Positions 42,507 to 56,495 of a DNA stretch of 64,000 nucleotides are shown one piece after another (positions within the stretch are counted from its first letter, which is position 1; each line of letters opens with the position of its first letter). A program made the position numbers and the translations under genes. The notes below the pieces were generated by a model, which saw only the letters and a program-made list of their open reading frames with translations, did no database searches and was not told the origin of the DNA. Origin of the DNA: Emiliania huxleyi CCMP1516 (lineage: Eukaryota; Haptophyta; Isochrysidales; Noelaerhabdaceae); assembly GCF_000372725.1 (NCBI RefSeq), contig NW_005196900.1, positions 387,131-451,130 of the forward strand. Direction: 5' to 3'.

Positions 42507-42854
42507 TGCCTTTAAATACCTTAACCACCCTAGTAGTTGGGCTTGGATAGTGTCGCTGTGTGTGGTTTCGTCGAAAGGCGCTGACGGCCCGGCGCGTACC
42601 GGATCGCTTCAATGCTGTCTTAAATATAAGGGGTTCGACCTGTGAGCACTGCCTGCGCTCGGCACCGGGCACCGCCTGGTATACAAAATGCGCCTCCCGG
42701 CAGACCCTCACAGAGATCACAGATCACAGCTCCCCCCCCGCCGGGGCCCCCCGTCTTCCTCGAACCCCACTCCCCTCCCGGCGGTATACGCTGGTTGCAG
42801 CGCTGAGCACTCGCACGGCCTTAGGGGACCCCCCTAGGGTTCTGAGGGCCGGAA

Positions 42855-43309
42855 ATTTTTAAGACCTTTTAAGAAACGAGGAGGTTTGGGGGCTTAACTT
42901 GCCATTTAAGAGATTGCAGGCACGGGGGATCCCTCTTTTAAGACCGTTTAAGAAAGTCGGCCTCGCCGGCATGCGTCGCTGGGTTCCGCGCCGTTTTCTC
43001 CAATACTGCCGTTATTAGGCACAAACCCGCCTCTGAAGACACATCTGTAAGTCTGGTGCACTAGCAGGAGCCATACTCGCATAGGGGGCGCGTGCTAGCT
43101 GACTGTAGCCAGCTTCCCGGCCTCCGGCGTCTACCGGGAGCCTCCCGGACCATCGACCTCGGGAGCTCTCCCGCACCGTTTGAGCGTTTAAGACCGTTTA
43201 AGGAATCGGCGGCCCAGGCAGCCTTAAAATGGGCCTAGGCCCGTTTTAAGCCGTTTAAGCCGCAGGCGCCCCAGGGCCCACCCTCTTAAGCCTAGGGGTC
43301 CCCTAAGCG
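42855..43309. repeat. Cluster of TTTAAG motifs
   Basis: About ten TTTAAG or CTTAAA motifs in 450 bp, several as close pairs such as TTTAAGACCGTTTAAG (42938-42955 and 43186-43203) and TTTTAAGCCGTTTAAGCC (about 43243). The spacing is irregular. Role unknown. Confidence 0.75.
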
Positions 43310-43565
43310 CACGGCCTCTCGAGGTCCCTCACTTTGTCAGCGCCGCACACGTGGCGGGGCACAGGTCCCGTATTTCTGGTCATAGTAGTCCATCGTCGCG
43401 AACGAACGGCGCGTTGCCAACCTACATTTCTTTCTCCAGTCCTGGAACTATTTTTCTTCGGCGCATCTGTTTTCTTTTCGATTACCAAAATTCTTTTTAG
43501 TGGTGTACCTGTGTTAGTGCCAGTGCGCGCCAGTCCCGTGCCCAGTGTTGTGCGAGGGAGTTTTG

Positions 43566-43589
43566 GAGCACTTTTCTCGTAAAATTCTT
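43566..43589 (+). promoter_or_regulatory. Candidate 5' flank element GAGCACTT-N5-GTAAAATTCTT
   Basis: Same two-part motif and spacer length as 26321-26343. Located 50 bp upstream of the F-box/RCC1 start. The preceding CCCGTGCCCAGTGTTGTGCG block is copied in inverted orientation at 9512-9553. Confidence 0.4.
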
Positions 43590-43639
43590 TTTCTCGCGAT
43601 GTCCAAACCGCCGCGCCGCCCGGGGCCGCTCGCGCCGCC

Positions 43640-45031
43640 ATGGCGACTGCCGCCACCGCCGCCCCCTCGCCGGACACGCCGCCGCCCACCCGCCTTCTCG
43701 ACCTGCCCACGGAGCTCCTCGTGCGCGCCCTCTCTCGCTGCGACCCCGTCGACATCGCTCGCGTCGCGGCCGTCTCGCTGCTCTTTCACGCCTCGCTCGC
43801 GGAGGCCATCCGCTTGTGGGCGCAAGAGCGCGGCTTCGAGCTGCCGGCGCAGCCAGAGGATGAGGGCTGCGCCGTGCGGTGGCTGTGCTATTCGGCGCTG
43901 CTGTGCGAGGCCAACCCGCCGGCGAGGGCGGTGGCAAGCTCTCAGCACGGCCTCTTCATTGACGGCGAGGGGCGGCTCTCGTCGTGCGGCAATGCGCCGT
44001 TCTGGAACCCAGCCGTGCTCGGCCACGGCGCGGGCGTGACGCGGCTCAACACGCCGACCCGCCTCCCGTCAACGCTGGGCGGCGAGCGCGCCGTGAGCGT
44101 GTCGGCTGGCGTTGCGCACAGCTTCGCCATCACCACTGACGGCGCTGTCTGGAGCTGGGGCAATGGAGGCTTTGGCAAGCTGGGCCACGGCTCTGAGCTG
44201 ACCGAGTGGCAGCCTAAGAAGATCGAGGGCTTGGCTGGCCAGCGCGTCGTCGCTATGTCTGCTGGGGCGGAGCATCACAGCCTCGCCCTCACCGCCGGCG
44301 GCGCCGTCTGGAGCTGGGGCTTTGGAACCTTTGGCATGCTGGGCCACGGCGACCAGCAGGACCAGTGGCTGCCCAAGGAGGTGGAGGCATTTGCTGGCCA
44401 GCGCGTCGTCACCGTGTCGGCTGGAGAGCAGCACAGCCTCGCAATCACCGCCAATGGCGCCGTCTGGAGCTGGGGCGATGGAGGCCAAGGCCGGTTGGGC
44501 CACGGCGACGAGCAGCGCCAGCTGCTGCCCAAGAAGGTCGAGGCCTTTGCTGGCCAGCGCGTCGTCGCTGTGTCGGCTGGAGAACACAGCCTCGCCATCA
44601 CCCCCGACGGTGCCGTCTGGAGCTGGGGAGGTGGAGCAGGTGGCAAGTTGGGCCACGGCGACCTGCAGAACCAGCTGCTGCCGAAGAAGATCGAGGCCTT
44701 GGCTGGCCAGCGCGTCCTCGCTGTATCGGCTGGATACTTCCACAGCCTCGCCCTCACCGCCGACGGAGCCGTCTGGAGCTGGGGCGGTGGAGCCTTTGGC
44801 ATGCTGGGCCACGGCGACGATCAGCACCAGCTGCTGCCCAAGAAGGTCGAGGCGCTGGCGGGGCGGCGTGTCGTCGCTGTGTCGACTGGAGTCAACCATA
44901 GCATCGCCACCACCGCTGACGACTCCGTCTTCACCTGGGGTAGGGGCGAGACTGGCTGCCTAGGCCACGGAGAGGACCTGTCGAACCAGCTGCTACCCAA
45001 GAAGATCGAGCTGTGGGCGCCGGGGCAGTGA
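43640..45031 (+). CDS. F-box / RCC1 beta-propeller protein
   Basis: Single exon, 463 residues; the ATG at 43640 lies in a strong GCCATGG context. Residues 15-65 form an F-box (LLDLPTELLVRALSRCDPVD), so it may recruit a substrate to an SCF ubiquitin ligase. Six to seven RCC1 repeats follow, each with the pattern VSAGxxHSLAIT, GAVWSWG and GxLGHGD followed by LLPKKVEALAGQR. The repeats are about 50 residues each and extremely similar even at DNA level, which points to recent expansion or ongoing conversion. The propeller probably binds the target. There are no introns, unlike most neighbours. Confidence 0.85.
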   Translation: MATAATAAPSPDTPPPTRLLDLPTELLVRALSRCDPVDIARVAAVSLLFHASLAEAIRLWAQERGFELPAQPEDEGCAVRWLCYSALLCEANPPARAVASSQHGLFIDGEGRLSSCGNAPFWNPAVLGHGAGVTRLNTPTRLPSTLGGERAVSVSAGVAHSFAITTDGAVWSWGNGGFGKLGHGSELTEWQPKKIEGLAGQRVVAMSAGAEHHSLALTAGGAVWSWGFGTFGMLGHGDQQDQWLPKEVEAFAGQRVVTVSAGEQHSLAITANGAVWSWGDGGQGRLGHGDEQRQLLPKKVEAFAGQRVVAVSAGEHSLAITPDGAVWSWGGGAGGKLGHGDLQNQLLPKKIEALAGQRVLAVSAGYFHSLALTADGAVWSWGGGAFGMLGHGDDQHQLLPKKVEALAGRRVVAVSTGVNHSIATTADDSVFTWGRGETGCLGHGEDLSNQLLPKKIELWAPGQ

Positions 45032-47216
45032 GGTATCGGGGGCTCTGTACGCCGACCGGGCTTTATCGGCTCATCTGCCCTAGAGGAGCTTGTTGAAGCC
45101 AGCACGCGTGGTTGAAGGCGAGGTGTGTGAGCATGCGTCGGCAGAGCGCTACAGACTGAGGCAGCGAGTGAGTCCTGAGTGCTGCGTCGCGGGCGGAATG
45201 CTCCATCGCGCAGACCGCAGAGTGTCCAGTGCAGCATCGGCGAGTACGTCAGTAAGCGGTAGTAGTTTACCTGTCTCCTCCCTCATACCTCCCACACGGC
45301 AACATGGTCCACCCTCTACCCATGCCCATACTGCGAAATCGAGTCCATACACACACACAACTGCGCACGTTGAGCCCGGCGCTGGGCTCCCACGCGTGAA
45401 GCATGCAGGGGAAGCGTGTCGATCGAAGTCAAGAGCGACACGTAGCAACGCCTGCTCGTCGTGATCGCCGGCTGCTCTCTCCTAGCTCCGCGGCGCGGCT
45501 CGCCCGCGCCGCAACGCCTGCACACGAGGCGGCAGGGCGGGGCGGGGTGAGGTGCTCAGATGTGTGTTCCCTAAGGGGTGGTCCGGAGGGCGATCAGCTC
45601 GCAGAGCACAGCCGCCTCAGATATTCTCAAACTGTTGGGGTGTGATCCTCACGGCGGGTCAGAAAGAGCGCGGAGTGGTCCTCATAGGCTGTCGGCGGGA
45701 GGGGCTGCTGCAGGTGGGGAGTGGTGCTCGGCCATTGGGCGGGCAGACAGAAGGCCAGGGCAGCACTGGCAACTGCAACGCGCCTCATGTCGGAGAGCGA
45801 CCGTGCCTCGTTCGCCGCTTATGAGGTAGAGTTTGTTGTAGAGATTACGTGATCGCTCTCTACGACCACGCTTGCGTGGATACGTGGCTGGCAGGCTGAC
45901 TCGTGTGCGGGGTAACCCGCGCACGGTGAAGCTTCACGGGTTCGAGTCGCCAAACATTAACCCCTAAACGGCTACCGAAACGGGGTGCCCGGAAGGGCGA
46001 TATCACGGCGGCCTAACCTGTGCCTCCGTGTGCTCGCCACATACCCCCTGCTGCCCGAGGGTCGTGTTAGCACTTTATTGGGTACATACAGAGGCGGTGG
46101 GAAGCCACCACGTTCCCTTCAAAATTTCCGCCACAGAGCTCCGGAGCGCGCTCTGCACGAGGGGGCGCGGTTTCGTCTTTCGATCCCAGAGACAGTCGTC
46201 GCACGTCGGCGCCCCAGTGAGGTCCGCCGTCATAGCTGTAGCACGCTACTAGACACACTGCCTCCAAGTTGAGCGGTGGAAAATTGTGACCACCCCGAAG
46301 CCACGCACCGAAGCGCCGGCGTCCCCCTCTGGCAATCTGCCACCGACAGCAACACGCCTTTGATCACCGGCTGCTTGCGCTCCGCATACTCTCAAGAAGC
46401 TGTTGGTTGTGTGGCTGTGCTACTTCTATCAGCCTTTCCTCATGCACAATGTTGCCGTTGAGCTACGAGGCTGCAACCCGTCGTCATTTGAGTTTGCTGC
46501 TGCCAGCCACACACAGCGCGTCCCTGCTGCACGAATGGTTGGACAGGTGTGAAAACAACACCTCGTGGGGGCGGCACCGCAGGCGTCCATTGAGGGGTCC
46601 AGGTGATAGCCCTGGGCGGACAATCCATACGCCTAGTTGGACTTCAGATCGCCCGATCGCGTCCCGGTGAACTGATGTCGGATTTGTGACGCCGCTGCAC
46701 CGCGCCGCGGCCAGGGGGCCTCCGGAGGCTGAGGATGGCCGTGGCGGACCTAGACGAGCTCTGGGAGGTAAAGTGTCAGTGTATATATTGTAGAGGCTGA
46801 CCATGTGCACAAATATCTCTCACTCTAGCTAAGCCAGGGGAGGCTGTTCTGGGCGTCCACACGGCTTGCACCGGTGACCCTCGCGACAAAGCGAGCGCGT
46901 CCGGCAGAGCGACTGAAGAATCGAGGACAGAGTCAAAAATCCCGGTTGTTTTGTGCATGTTTTGAGATCGCGACCGAGCTCCGGCTCGCCACGCCCACGG
47001 CGTCGGAGGACGCCACCGTCGCCTACACTCCTCTGCGTCCCTACGTGCCTGTCTTTTTACCGGACCTTCTTTTTCTTTATTGGGACGGCCTGCAAATATT
47101 GAAATAAGCGTGGGTTGCTGAATGAATAAAAACAGCCCTCCGCACTCGTCAGCAGGACGGACGACCCCGGCTAGTCGCCGACCACACCCACAAAGAACCC
47201 TGCACAAAGATCGCAA
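45032..47216. other. Long intergenic region without a recognisable gene
   Basis: About 2.2 kb. Small ORFs on both strands show no family signature. A short dispersed repeat lies at 46785-46835. A GGTTCGAGTC stretch at about 45940 does not fit a tRNA fold. GC content is lower than in the genes. Confidence 0.5.
46785..46835 (+). repeat. Short dispersed repeat, copy 2
   Basis: Matches 25078-25126 (TATTGTAGAGGCTGACCATG, GCACAAATATCT, AGCTAAGCC). Confidence 0.75.
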
Positions 47217-47281
47217 GGGCGGGGACCTGTTCCTTTTTACCCACCTCACAGTAGAGAGCTGTGAGTTTATTTATTTATTTA
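47217..47281 (+). repeat. SINE-like repeat copy with (ATTT)n tail
   Basis: GGGCGGGGACCTGTTCCTTT, TTACCCACCTCACAGTAG, then GTGAGTTTATTTATTTATTT. Ends 40 bp before the JmjC gene start. Confidence 0.65.
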
Positions 47282-47322
47282 GCAGGCCGGAAGTCTGCGA
47301 GGCTGCAACCACGGCGATTCCG

Positions 47323-48646
47323 ATGAAGCGAACGTCGCGCCTGCTCGTCGCAGCCGTGGCCGTGCTGGGCGTGCTGCTCGCCACCGCCGGCTTCACGTCC
47401 GAGCCTGGGGCCGAGGCTGCGACCGCCGCTTTTATCCTCGACATTCTGCCACAGCTCATGGGCGGGCCGCCGAAAAACTCGTTCCCACGGCTGAGTCGAT
47501 GTCCGCATTGCATGCGAGCGGAGGCCAGCGTCGGTTCGTCGGCGCAGCTCCGCCCCCTGCCCGCGGACATTGACGCGCATGATCCGGACTGGCAGCAGCG
47601 GCTGCAGGCCGTGATGCACTCGGAGCCGGCGGTCGTTCGCGGTCTCCAGTATGTCGAGTCCCGGCGCTTCGGCAACATGAGCGGGCTCAACGTGCCGCGA
47701 CTGCGGGAGCTGTACCGCGGCCGGTCGGTCACAACCTTCACGCACATGACCCACGACACCTCCGCCGTCGACATGTCGTTCGACGACTTTGCCGACCGGA
47801 TGAAGGATGAGGAGGAGATGCTCTATGCGCGGGCGATGCCAGACGTCACCGGAGCCTTCAACAACTTTGACCTAGACTGGGTAGCTGGCACGCTATGGGG
47901 CCGGCTCTGGTCGTGGAGGTTCACCCAGTTCACTGGCGGCAAGCCCCTCCAAGGCAGGATCGGGCTCGGCTTTGTCGGCAGCAAGCACGTGTGGACGCAG
48001 GCTCACTGCGATGTTGGCTCGAGCTCCTTCCTGATGCTGCACGGGCGGAAGCGGTGGGTCTTCTTCAGCCCGACGCAGACCCGATGGATGTACCCCTACG
48101 GCCAGTACCGCAACGTCGCGTACAATGCCGGCCTCGACGTGTTCGCTCCCAACCTTACCGAGGTGCCGCTCTTTGCGAACGTGCGTGGCTACGAGGTGGT
48201 GCTGCAGCCAGGTGTGCGGCGCCTCCACCCGCCAGCGGCCAGCGCCTCCCCCCGCCAGTGGCCAGCGCCTCCACTGCCAGCGGCCAGTGCGGCCACAGCG
48301 CACAACGTGCGCGGCGCGCGTCGTGTGCGCCGTAGACACCTGCTGCCCGGCCCCTGCCGCGGCTGCCGCGCTGCTCACTAGCGGGCCATGTGTCGCAGGC
48401 GACGTGCTCTTCTTCCCCTCCTTTTGGTGGCACGGCGTGCAGAACCTCGACGACGAGACGGTCGCCGTCGACCTCCCCTTAATCGACATTCTCGGCAGCT
48501 GGCGGCGCAACGCAATCTTCACTCTGACATCGCTCCTCAATCCGAATGTTATCGGGGACTCGATTGGCGCCCTATTGACAGGCGGCAGCCTGCGCGGCGT
48601 CTTCTTTGCAGGCTATCGCAAGGAGGGCCTGAAGGAGGGCGAGTGA
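47323..48646 (+). CDS. JmjC/cupin-8 type Fe(II)/2-oxoglutarate oxygenase-like protein (2 exons)
   Basis: Exons 47323-48211 and 48399-48646 are phase-consistent (378 residues). The ATG opens a signal-anchor helix (LLVAAVAVLGVLLATAGF), suggesting ER/Golgi lumen. The domain has VVRGLQYVESRRFGNM, the iron-binding HxD in WTQAHCDVGSSSFLMLHGRK, and after the intron GDVLFFPSFWWHGVQN with the distal His. All three metal ligands appear present, unlike in the JmjC gene at 40504. The GT-AG intron (48212-48398) carries CCAGCGGCCAGCGCC repeats. Likely a lumenal protein hydroxylase or a related oxygenase. Confidence 0.8.
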
Positions 48647-49083
48647 GGTACCTGGGCGACGCGGTGGGAAAGGCAGGCTTCCCAGCGCCTCACCCGCATC
48701 ATGCGCTCGGAACCACTGAGCACTTGTGCTCCTCTCTTGTTGTGCGTCTTGCGAAACACTGACTTGAGTCACAGAGCGGTGCGACAACTACATACTCTCT
48801 CGCCCTGCGTGTGACTAGCCGGTGTGTGTGAACTGTGTGTGAGTGTTGTCTGTGTGTTCACACTTTGTGTGTTGACTTCATCTTCCACAACTGTCTCACA
48901 AGCCGAAAAAAATCTCCCGCATGTCGTCCCCACAGAATCCTACACATCTCGCCGCGACAGACGCCGCCGACCCCCACAGTACCGACAGACGCTCCCCCAC
49001 ACAAGTCCTAGCGAGAGTGGGGCGATGCCGAGTACGCCGCATGACCCAGCCACAGAGTCTCGCCTCGCGGGCGGGCGGCCGCG
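48647..49083. other. Convergent intergenic region with GT-rich runs
   Basis: Between two convergent genes. GTGTGTG-rich stretch at about 48820-48880; otherwise nothing recognised. Confidence 0.5.
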
Positions 49084-53369
<4,286 letters not shown>

Positions 53370-53739
53370 ATTGCGGGCGGGCACCAGTCCCAGTCCCGCA
53401 ACCACAGGCCACACACAGCGCCTTAGCACGAGTTCTACGCGGCGTGCAAGTTCCGTGGGAAAAAAATGGAACACCCAAGTGCTCCAAGTGCTCCATCCTA
53501 GTGTTGCGCAGCTATGAACAGGAGCGAGTCCGCGCTGCGCTAGGCTCAGACGGCGAGTTCGCGCTGCGCTAGGCTCAGACGGCGAGTTCGCGCTGCGCTA
53601 GGCTCCGAGTTCGCGCTGCGGGCTACGGAAGACTACACGAGCTCGAGCCTTAGCAACGAGTTCTACGCGGCGTGCAAGTTCTTAGTAAAAATAAAGCACG
53701 CGTTTGCTGCTCCCGCTAGAGCTGGGAGGGTGCGGAACG
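53370..53739. other. 5' flank of the PAPS gene with tandem repeats
   Basis: Contains tandem AAGTGCTC (about 53474-53492), a 29-bp tandem array (53525-53631) and a direct repeat (53422-53453 and 53648-53681). Confidence 0.6.
53422..53681. repeat. Direct repeat flanking a 29-bp tandem array
   Basis: CCTTAGCA(AC)GAGTTCTACGCG continuing GCGTGCAAGTTC occurs at 53422-53453 and 53648-53681. Between the copies (53525-53631), GAGTTCGCGCTGCGCTAGGC followed by TCAGACGGC is repeated about 3.5 times. Confidence 0.85.
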
Positions 53740-54153
53740 ATGGACCCGGCAACCAACCTGGCCAGGGACATAGCGGTGAACACTCTGGCGGGACTACAAC
53801 ACCCGGCTGCAGCGGTGAGGAGGGCGTACACCATCCGGATGGAGGAGGCCACGCGTGAACAACCGATGGGGGGGGATGACTCGGCGACGCGGGGGGAGGA
53901 TACGGTGCGAGGCCTCGCTAACGTGCAGCTCCACCGGGGACGTCAGGACCCTCCCCCTGTGTGCGAGTGCCTGGAGAACTCGTGCGGGAGGAGAGGGCGA
54001 AGTGCGCCCCCCTCTCTCACAACGGGCGACAGAGATCCTGGAAGTGGCGCCGCCGCCCGGCCCCCCTGCCCTCCGGATTGTCTTGAGCGAACACAGGCCA
54101 AAGGGTGGGAGACAGGTGGTGGTGAGTGTGGGGAGGGGTACCAAGTGGAGTGA
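53740..54153 (+). CDS. Hypothetical ORF, uncertain
   Basis: 137 residues from ATG (MDPATNLARDIAVNTLAGLQ). The first 50 residues look helical; the rest is Gly/Pro-rich. No family recognised. It could be a 5' exon of the following glycosyltransferase or non-coding; the opposite strand is also open. Confidence 0.2.
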   Translation: MDPATNLARDIAVNTLAGLQHPAAAVRRAYTIRMEEATREQPMGGDDSATRGEDTVRGLANVQLHRGRQDPPPVCECLENSCGRRGRSAPPSLTTGDRDPGSGAAARPPCPPDCLERTQAKGWETGGGECGEGYQVE

Positions 54154-54246
54154 CGCTGGCATACGTTTTTGCAAGAAGGGATGAGTGGGGGAGCGCCCGC
54201 CCGCACCCCCTGCCAGCAAACACGAAAACGTCGGCCTTCTCAATGC

Positions 54247-55499
54247 ATGGGCGTGCCATCACTGCGGACCGATTTGGAGCCTAACACCTCTCGCGCGCAA
54301 GGCGCGTTGCAGAGGATCCGCCTAACCCGCTCGTCCCGCTCCGCCGCTCCGCCCGATTCGCCCGCCCCGCCTCGCCTCCCCGCCCCGCTGCCCGCGCCGT
54401 CGCCCGCCCTCCGCCCGTCCGCCCGCCCACCTGCCCGCCTGGAGCAGTGGCAGTGGAAGATGTTGAACAGCACGGCGATCGTGCGCAAGATCGTGAACGA
54501 CGTCCTCGTCCGGGGCTACGCAGTCAAGCTTGCGAGGGACCGGTGGGCCAGCTACCAGGAGGCCGTTGTGGGGAAGTTCGCAGCGAGCGTGACAGAGCTG
54601 CAGAAGGTACCGCTGCGCGTCCTTGTGGTTACATATGTGGATAACTTCGAGCGTTGCGTGAACAGTTGGGCCGATAATGTCCAGAAGCTGAGGGCGGACC
54701 CAGCGGGCGATCACTTCGACTTTGCCTTCTTCCACTTCGACTCCAACAACAGCCTGTATCAGAGGCAAGATTGGTACACCCACCCATCTGTTAAAATCAG
54801 GCATGTGGGCATTGGTTGCCCTAGCATGTTCTGGTTCATGCTGAACTTCTCCTTCGTCAAGACGTACGACTACGTCTGGATGAGCGACGGGGACATGCAC
54901 CTGGGCTTCTTCTCTTGGAGCGTCTACCGGGTCGCCTTGGTGAAGCTCAGGCCTCTGGTCTCGCAGCCTGCGATTCTGCCCGCCTTCGCGGGCGGCTTAT
55001 CCACGGGGGTGCCCATACTTCGCATGACGGGAGTCCGCATGAGGCAGAGGCCCTCCTGGCGAGGGAGGTAATCCGCAGCGAGGTGATGATGCCAATGCTC
55101 TCGGTGCGCGTCTGGAAGGCATTGCACCAGAGGCTCGCAGGAAACGACCAGCACAACATGTGGTTCACCGACGCTTTCTGGGACTTCGTCGCATTCGCAG
55201 GCAAGGGGAGCTGCAAAACGACCGGGCCCTTGCTCGTGGAAGCGTCGCCAGCCCGGCATCTGAACTGGCAGTCGCTCAAGTCCGCCACTGGAAACTCCAC
55301 GAAGTGCACTTCGTCCAGAAACGGCGGGCGCGCCTTCGCCCAGAACGACCGCCCCTTGGGGACCAAGGAGTTGACGCTTGCGGGGGAGGGCTCGCAGGGC
55401 TACTGCGACAAGGCGAACAAGAGTCTGCCCAGGCTCGCGAGGCGGAAAATGGGACAGTGCGGTTTAATCCGTGGCCCGTGGCGGGAGTGGAGGGTGTAG
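54247..55499 (+). CDS. DUF707-like glycosyltransferase (probably 2 exons)
   Basis: Exons 54247-55008 and 55044-55499, with a 35-bp GT-AG intron inferred from a frame change inside one domain. After a low-complexity Arg/Pro N-terminus (which may itself be partly intronic; an alternative start MLNSTAIVRK lies at 54461), the domain reads VPLRVLVVTYVDNFERCVNS, HFDFAFFHFDSN, KTYDYVWMSDGDMHLGFFSW and PLVSQPAILP. The DGD triplet after a hydrophobic strand and the SQPA motif match plant DUF707 proteins, which have a glycosyltransferase-like fold with metal-nucleotide sugar binding at DxD. Exon 2: MMPMLSVRVWKALHQRL and NMWFTDAFWDFVAFAG. A frameshift instead of a tiny intron cannot be excluded. No signal peptide seen. 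Confidence 0.5.
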
Positions 55500-56495
55500 G
55501 CTGTCGGAGCAATGAGTGCCGGTGGACCTCCCTCCCCCCTCTGATTGACTATCCGTTGGAATCGTCGGCAGCGTGTATGGATAGCGGGGCCGTTGGAGTG
55601 TTGCGGCCATCTTCGGGGCCGATAGCCATGCCGGCGCGGATGGACAGGTTCGACTGACCAACATACCAACACACCAACACACCAACACACCAACGCCCAG
55701 TGCATGAATTTGGGCCGGCCAGAGTTGCACTTCCGAAGGCCCATGCTGCGAGAACACGCCCGGCACGTCGACTGTGACCTGCCAGAGCAGGGGCCATGTG
55801 TACCACGAACCCCGCCTTCAGGAGCTGTACAGTGAAGGTCAGAGAGGCTCGATCCCGGAGCCACCTCGTTGTGTTGAAATCGGAGTCAAGTTCCAATGAG
55901 GCGCCATGTGTACCACGAACACCACAATGAAGAGGAACACCGTGTGCATGCGACCCGTCTACAGAAGCAGAGGGGCACTACGGCAGGTATGCAGCTATCT
56001 TGCCCCCAACAAGAAGCACTGTCCTCGGTGCACAACCAAGGAGTCGGGATCCAACTAGGCAATGTGGTTGTCCTGGCTGATGAGCCGCCAGCGAATTATG
56101 TGGGACAGCCCCAATGTTGCGGGGCCACAAGCCACCGACCGGACCTGCGCCCCTTGGTCTTCTTCGGCGAGCGGACCTGCGTCGGGTGCGGGCGTCGGGT
56201 GCGGGCTATGGACTATGGTGCAGTCTAGCGCAGCGCCCCCTCGGCGGCTGGGATATCCCTCCCTCCCTTGGGCTGACCGTTTTCTTTCTTTGCTCTATGA
56301 CCGTGTGGGGGGAGGGGGTGTTGGTGCGGGGCGCGTGGCGTGTGCGGCGCGTGTTACACTGACCGTGTGTTTAGTCACTCTAGATAGATATGACATCTTC
56401 ACGCAGTGACCGACACGTGCGCGGGCGCATCGGCCATCGCTGCCGAGGCTCTGCGTAGACGCCGTTTATGCATTGTGCTCTCCACGAATGCCCAA
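55500..56495. other. Intergenic region with short repeats
   Basis: No supported gene. ACCAACACACCAAC microsatellite at 55660-55693; GCCATGTGTACCACGAAC occurs twice (about 55793 and 55903); a SINE-like fragment lies at 56250-56293. A minus-strand open stretch at 55560-55890 has no family signature. Confidence 0.45.
56250..56293 (+). repeat. SINE-like repeat fragment with CTTT tail
   Basis: GGATATCCCTCCCTCCCTTG, GGCTGACCG, TTTTCTTTCTTT. Same terminal block order as 9700-9767. Confidence 0.5.

Larger units (their letters stand above)
42270..43565. other. Intergenic region: SINE-like copy and TTTAAG cluster
   Basis: No supported gene. Begins with a SINE-like element (about 42330-42506), then a TTTAAG-rich region (42855-43309) and the F-box gene's 5' flank. 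Confidence 0.55.

Noticed and set aside
45890-45960. Possible tRNA around GGGTTCGAGTCGCC
   Set aside because: The T-stem arms do not pair and no anticodon arm of correct length can be drawn.
55549-55896. Minus-strand 115-residue ORF
   Set aside because: Starts at a TTG, includes a microsatellite-coded VGVLVCW repeat, and has no family signature.
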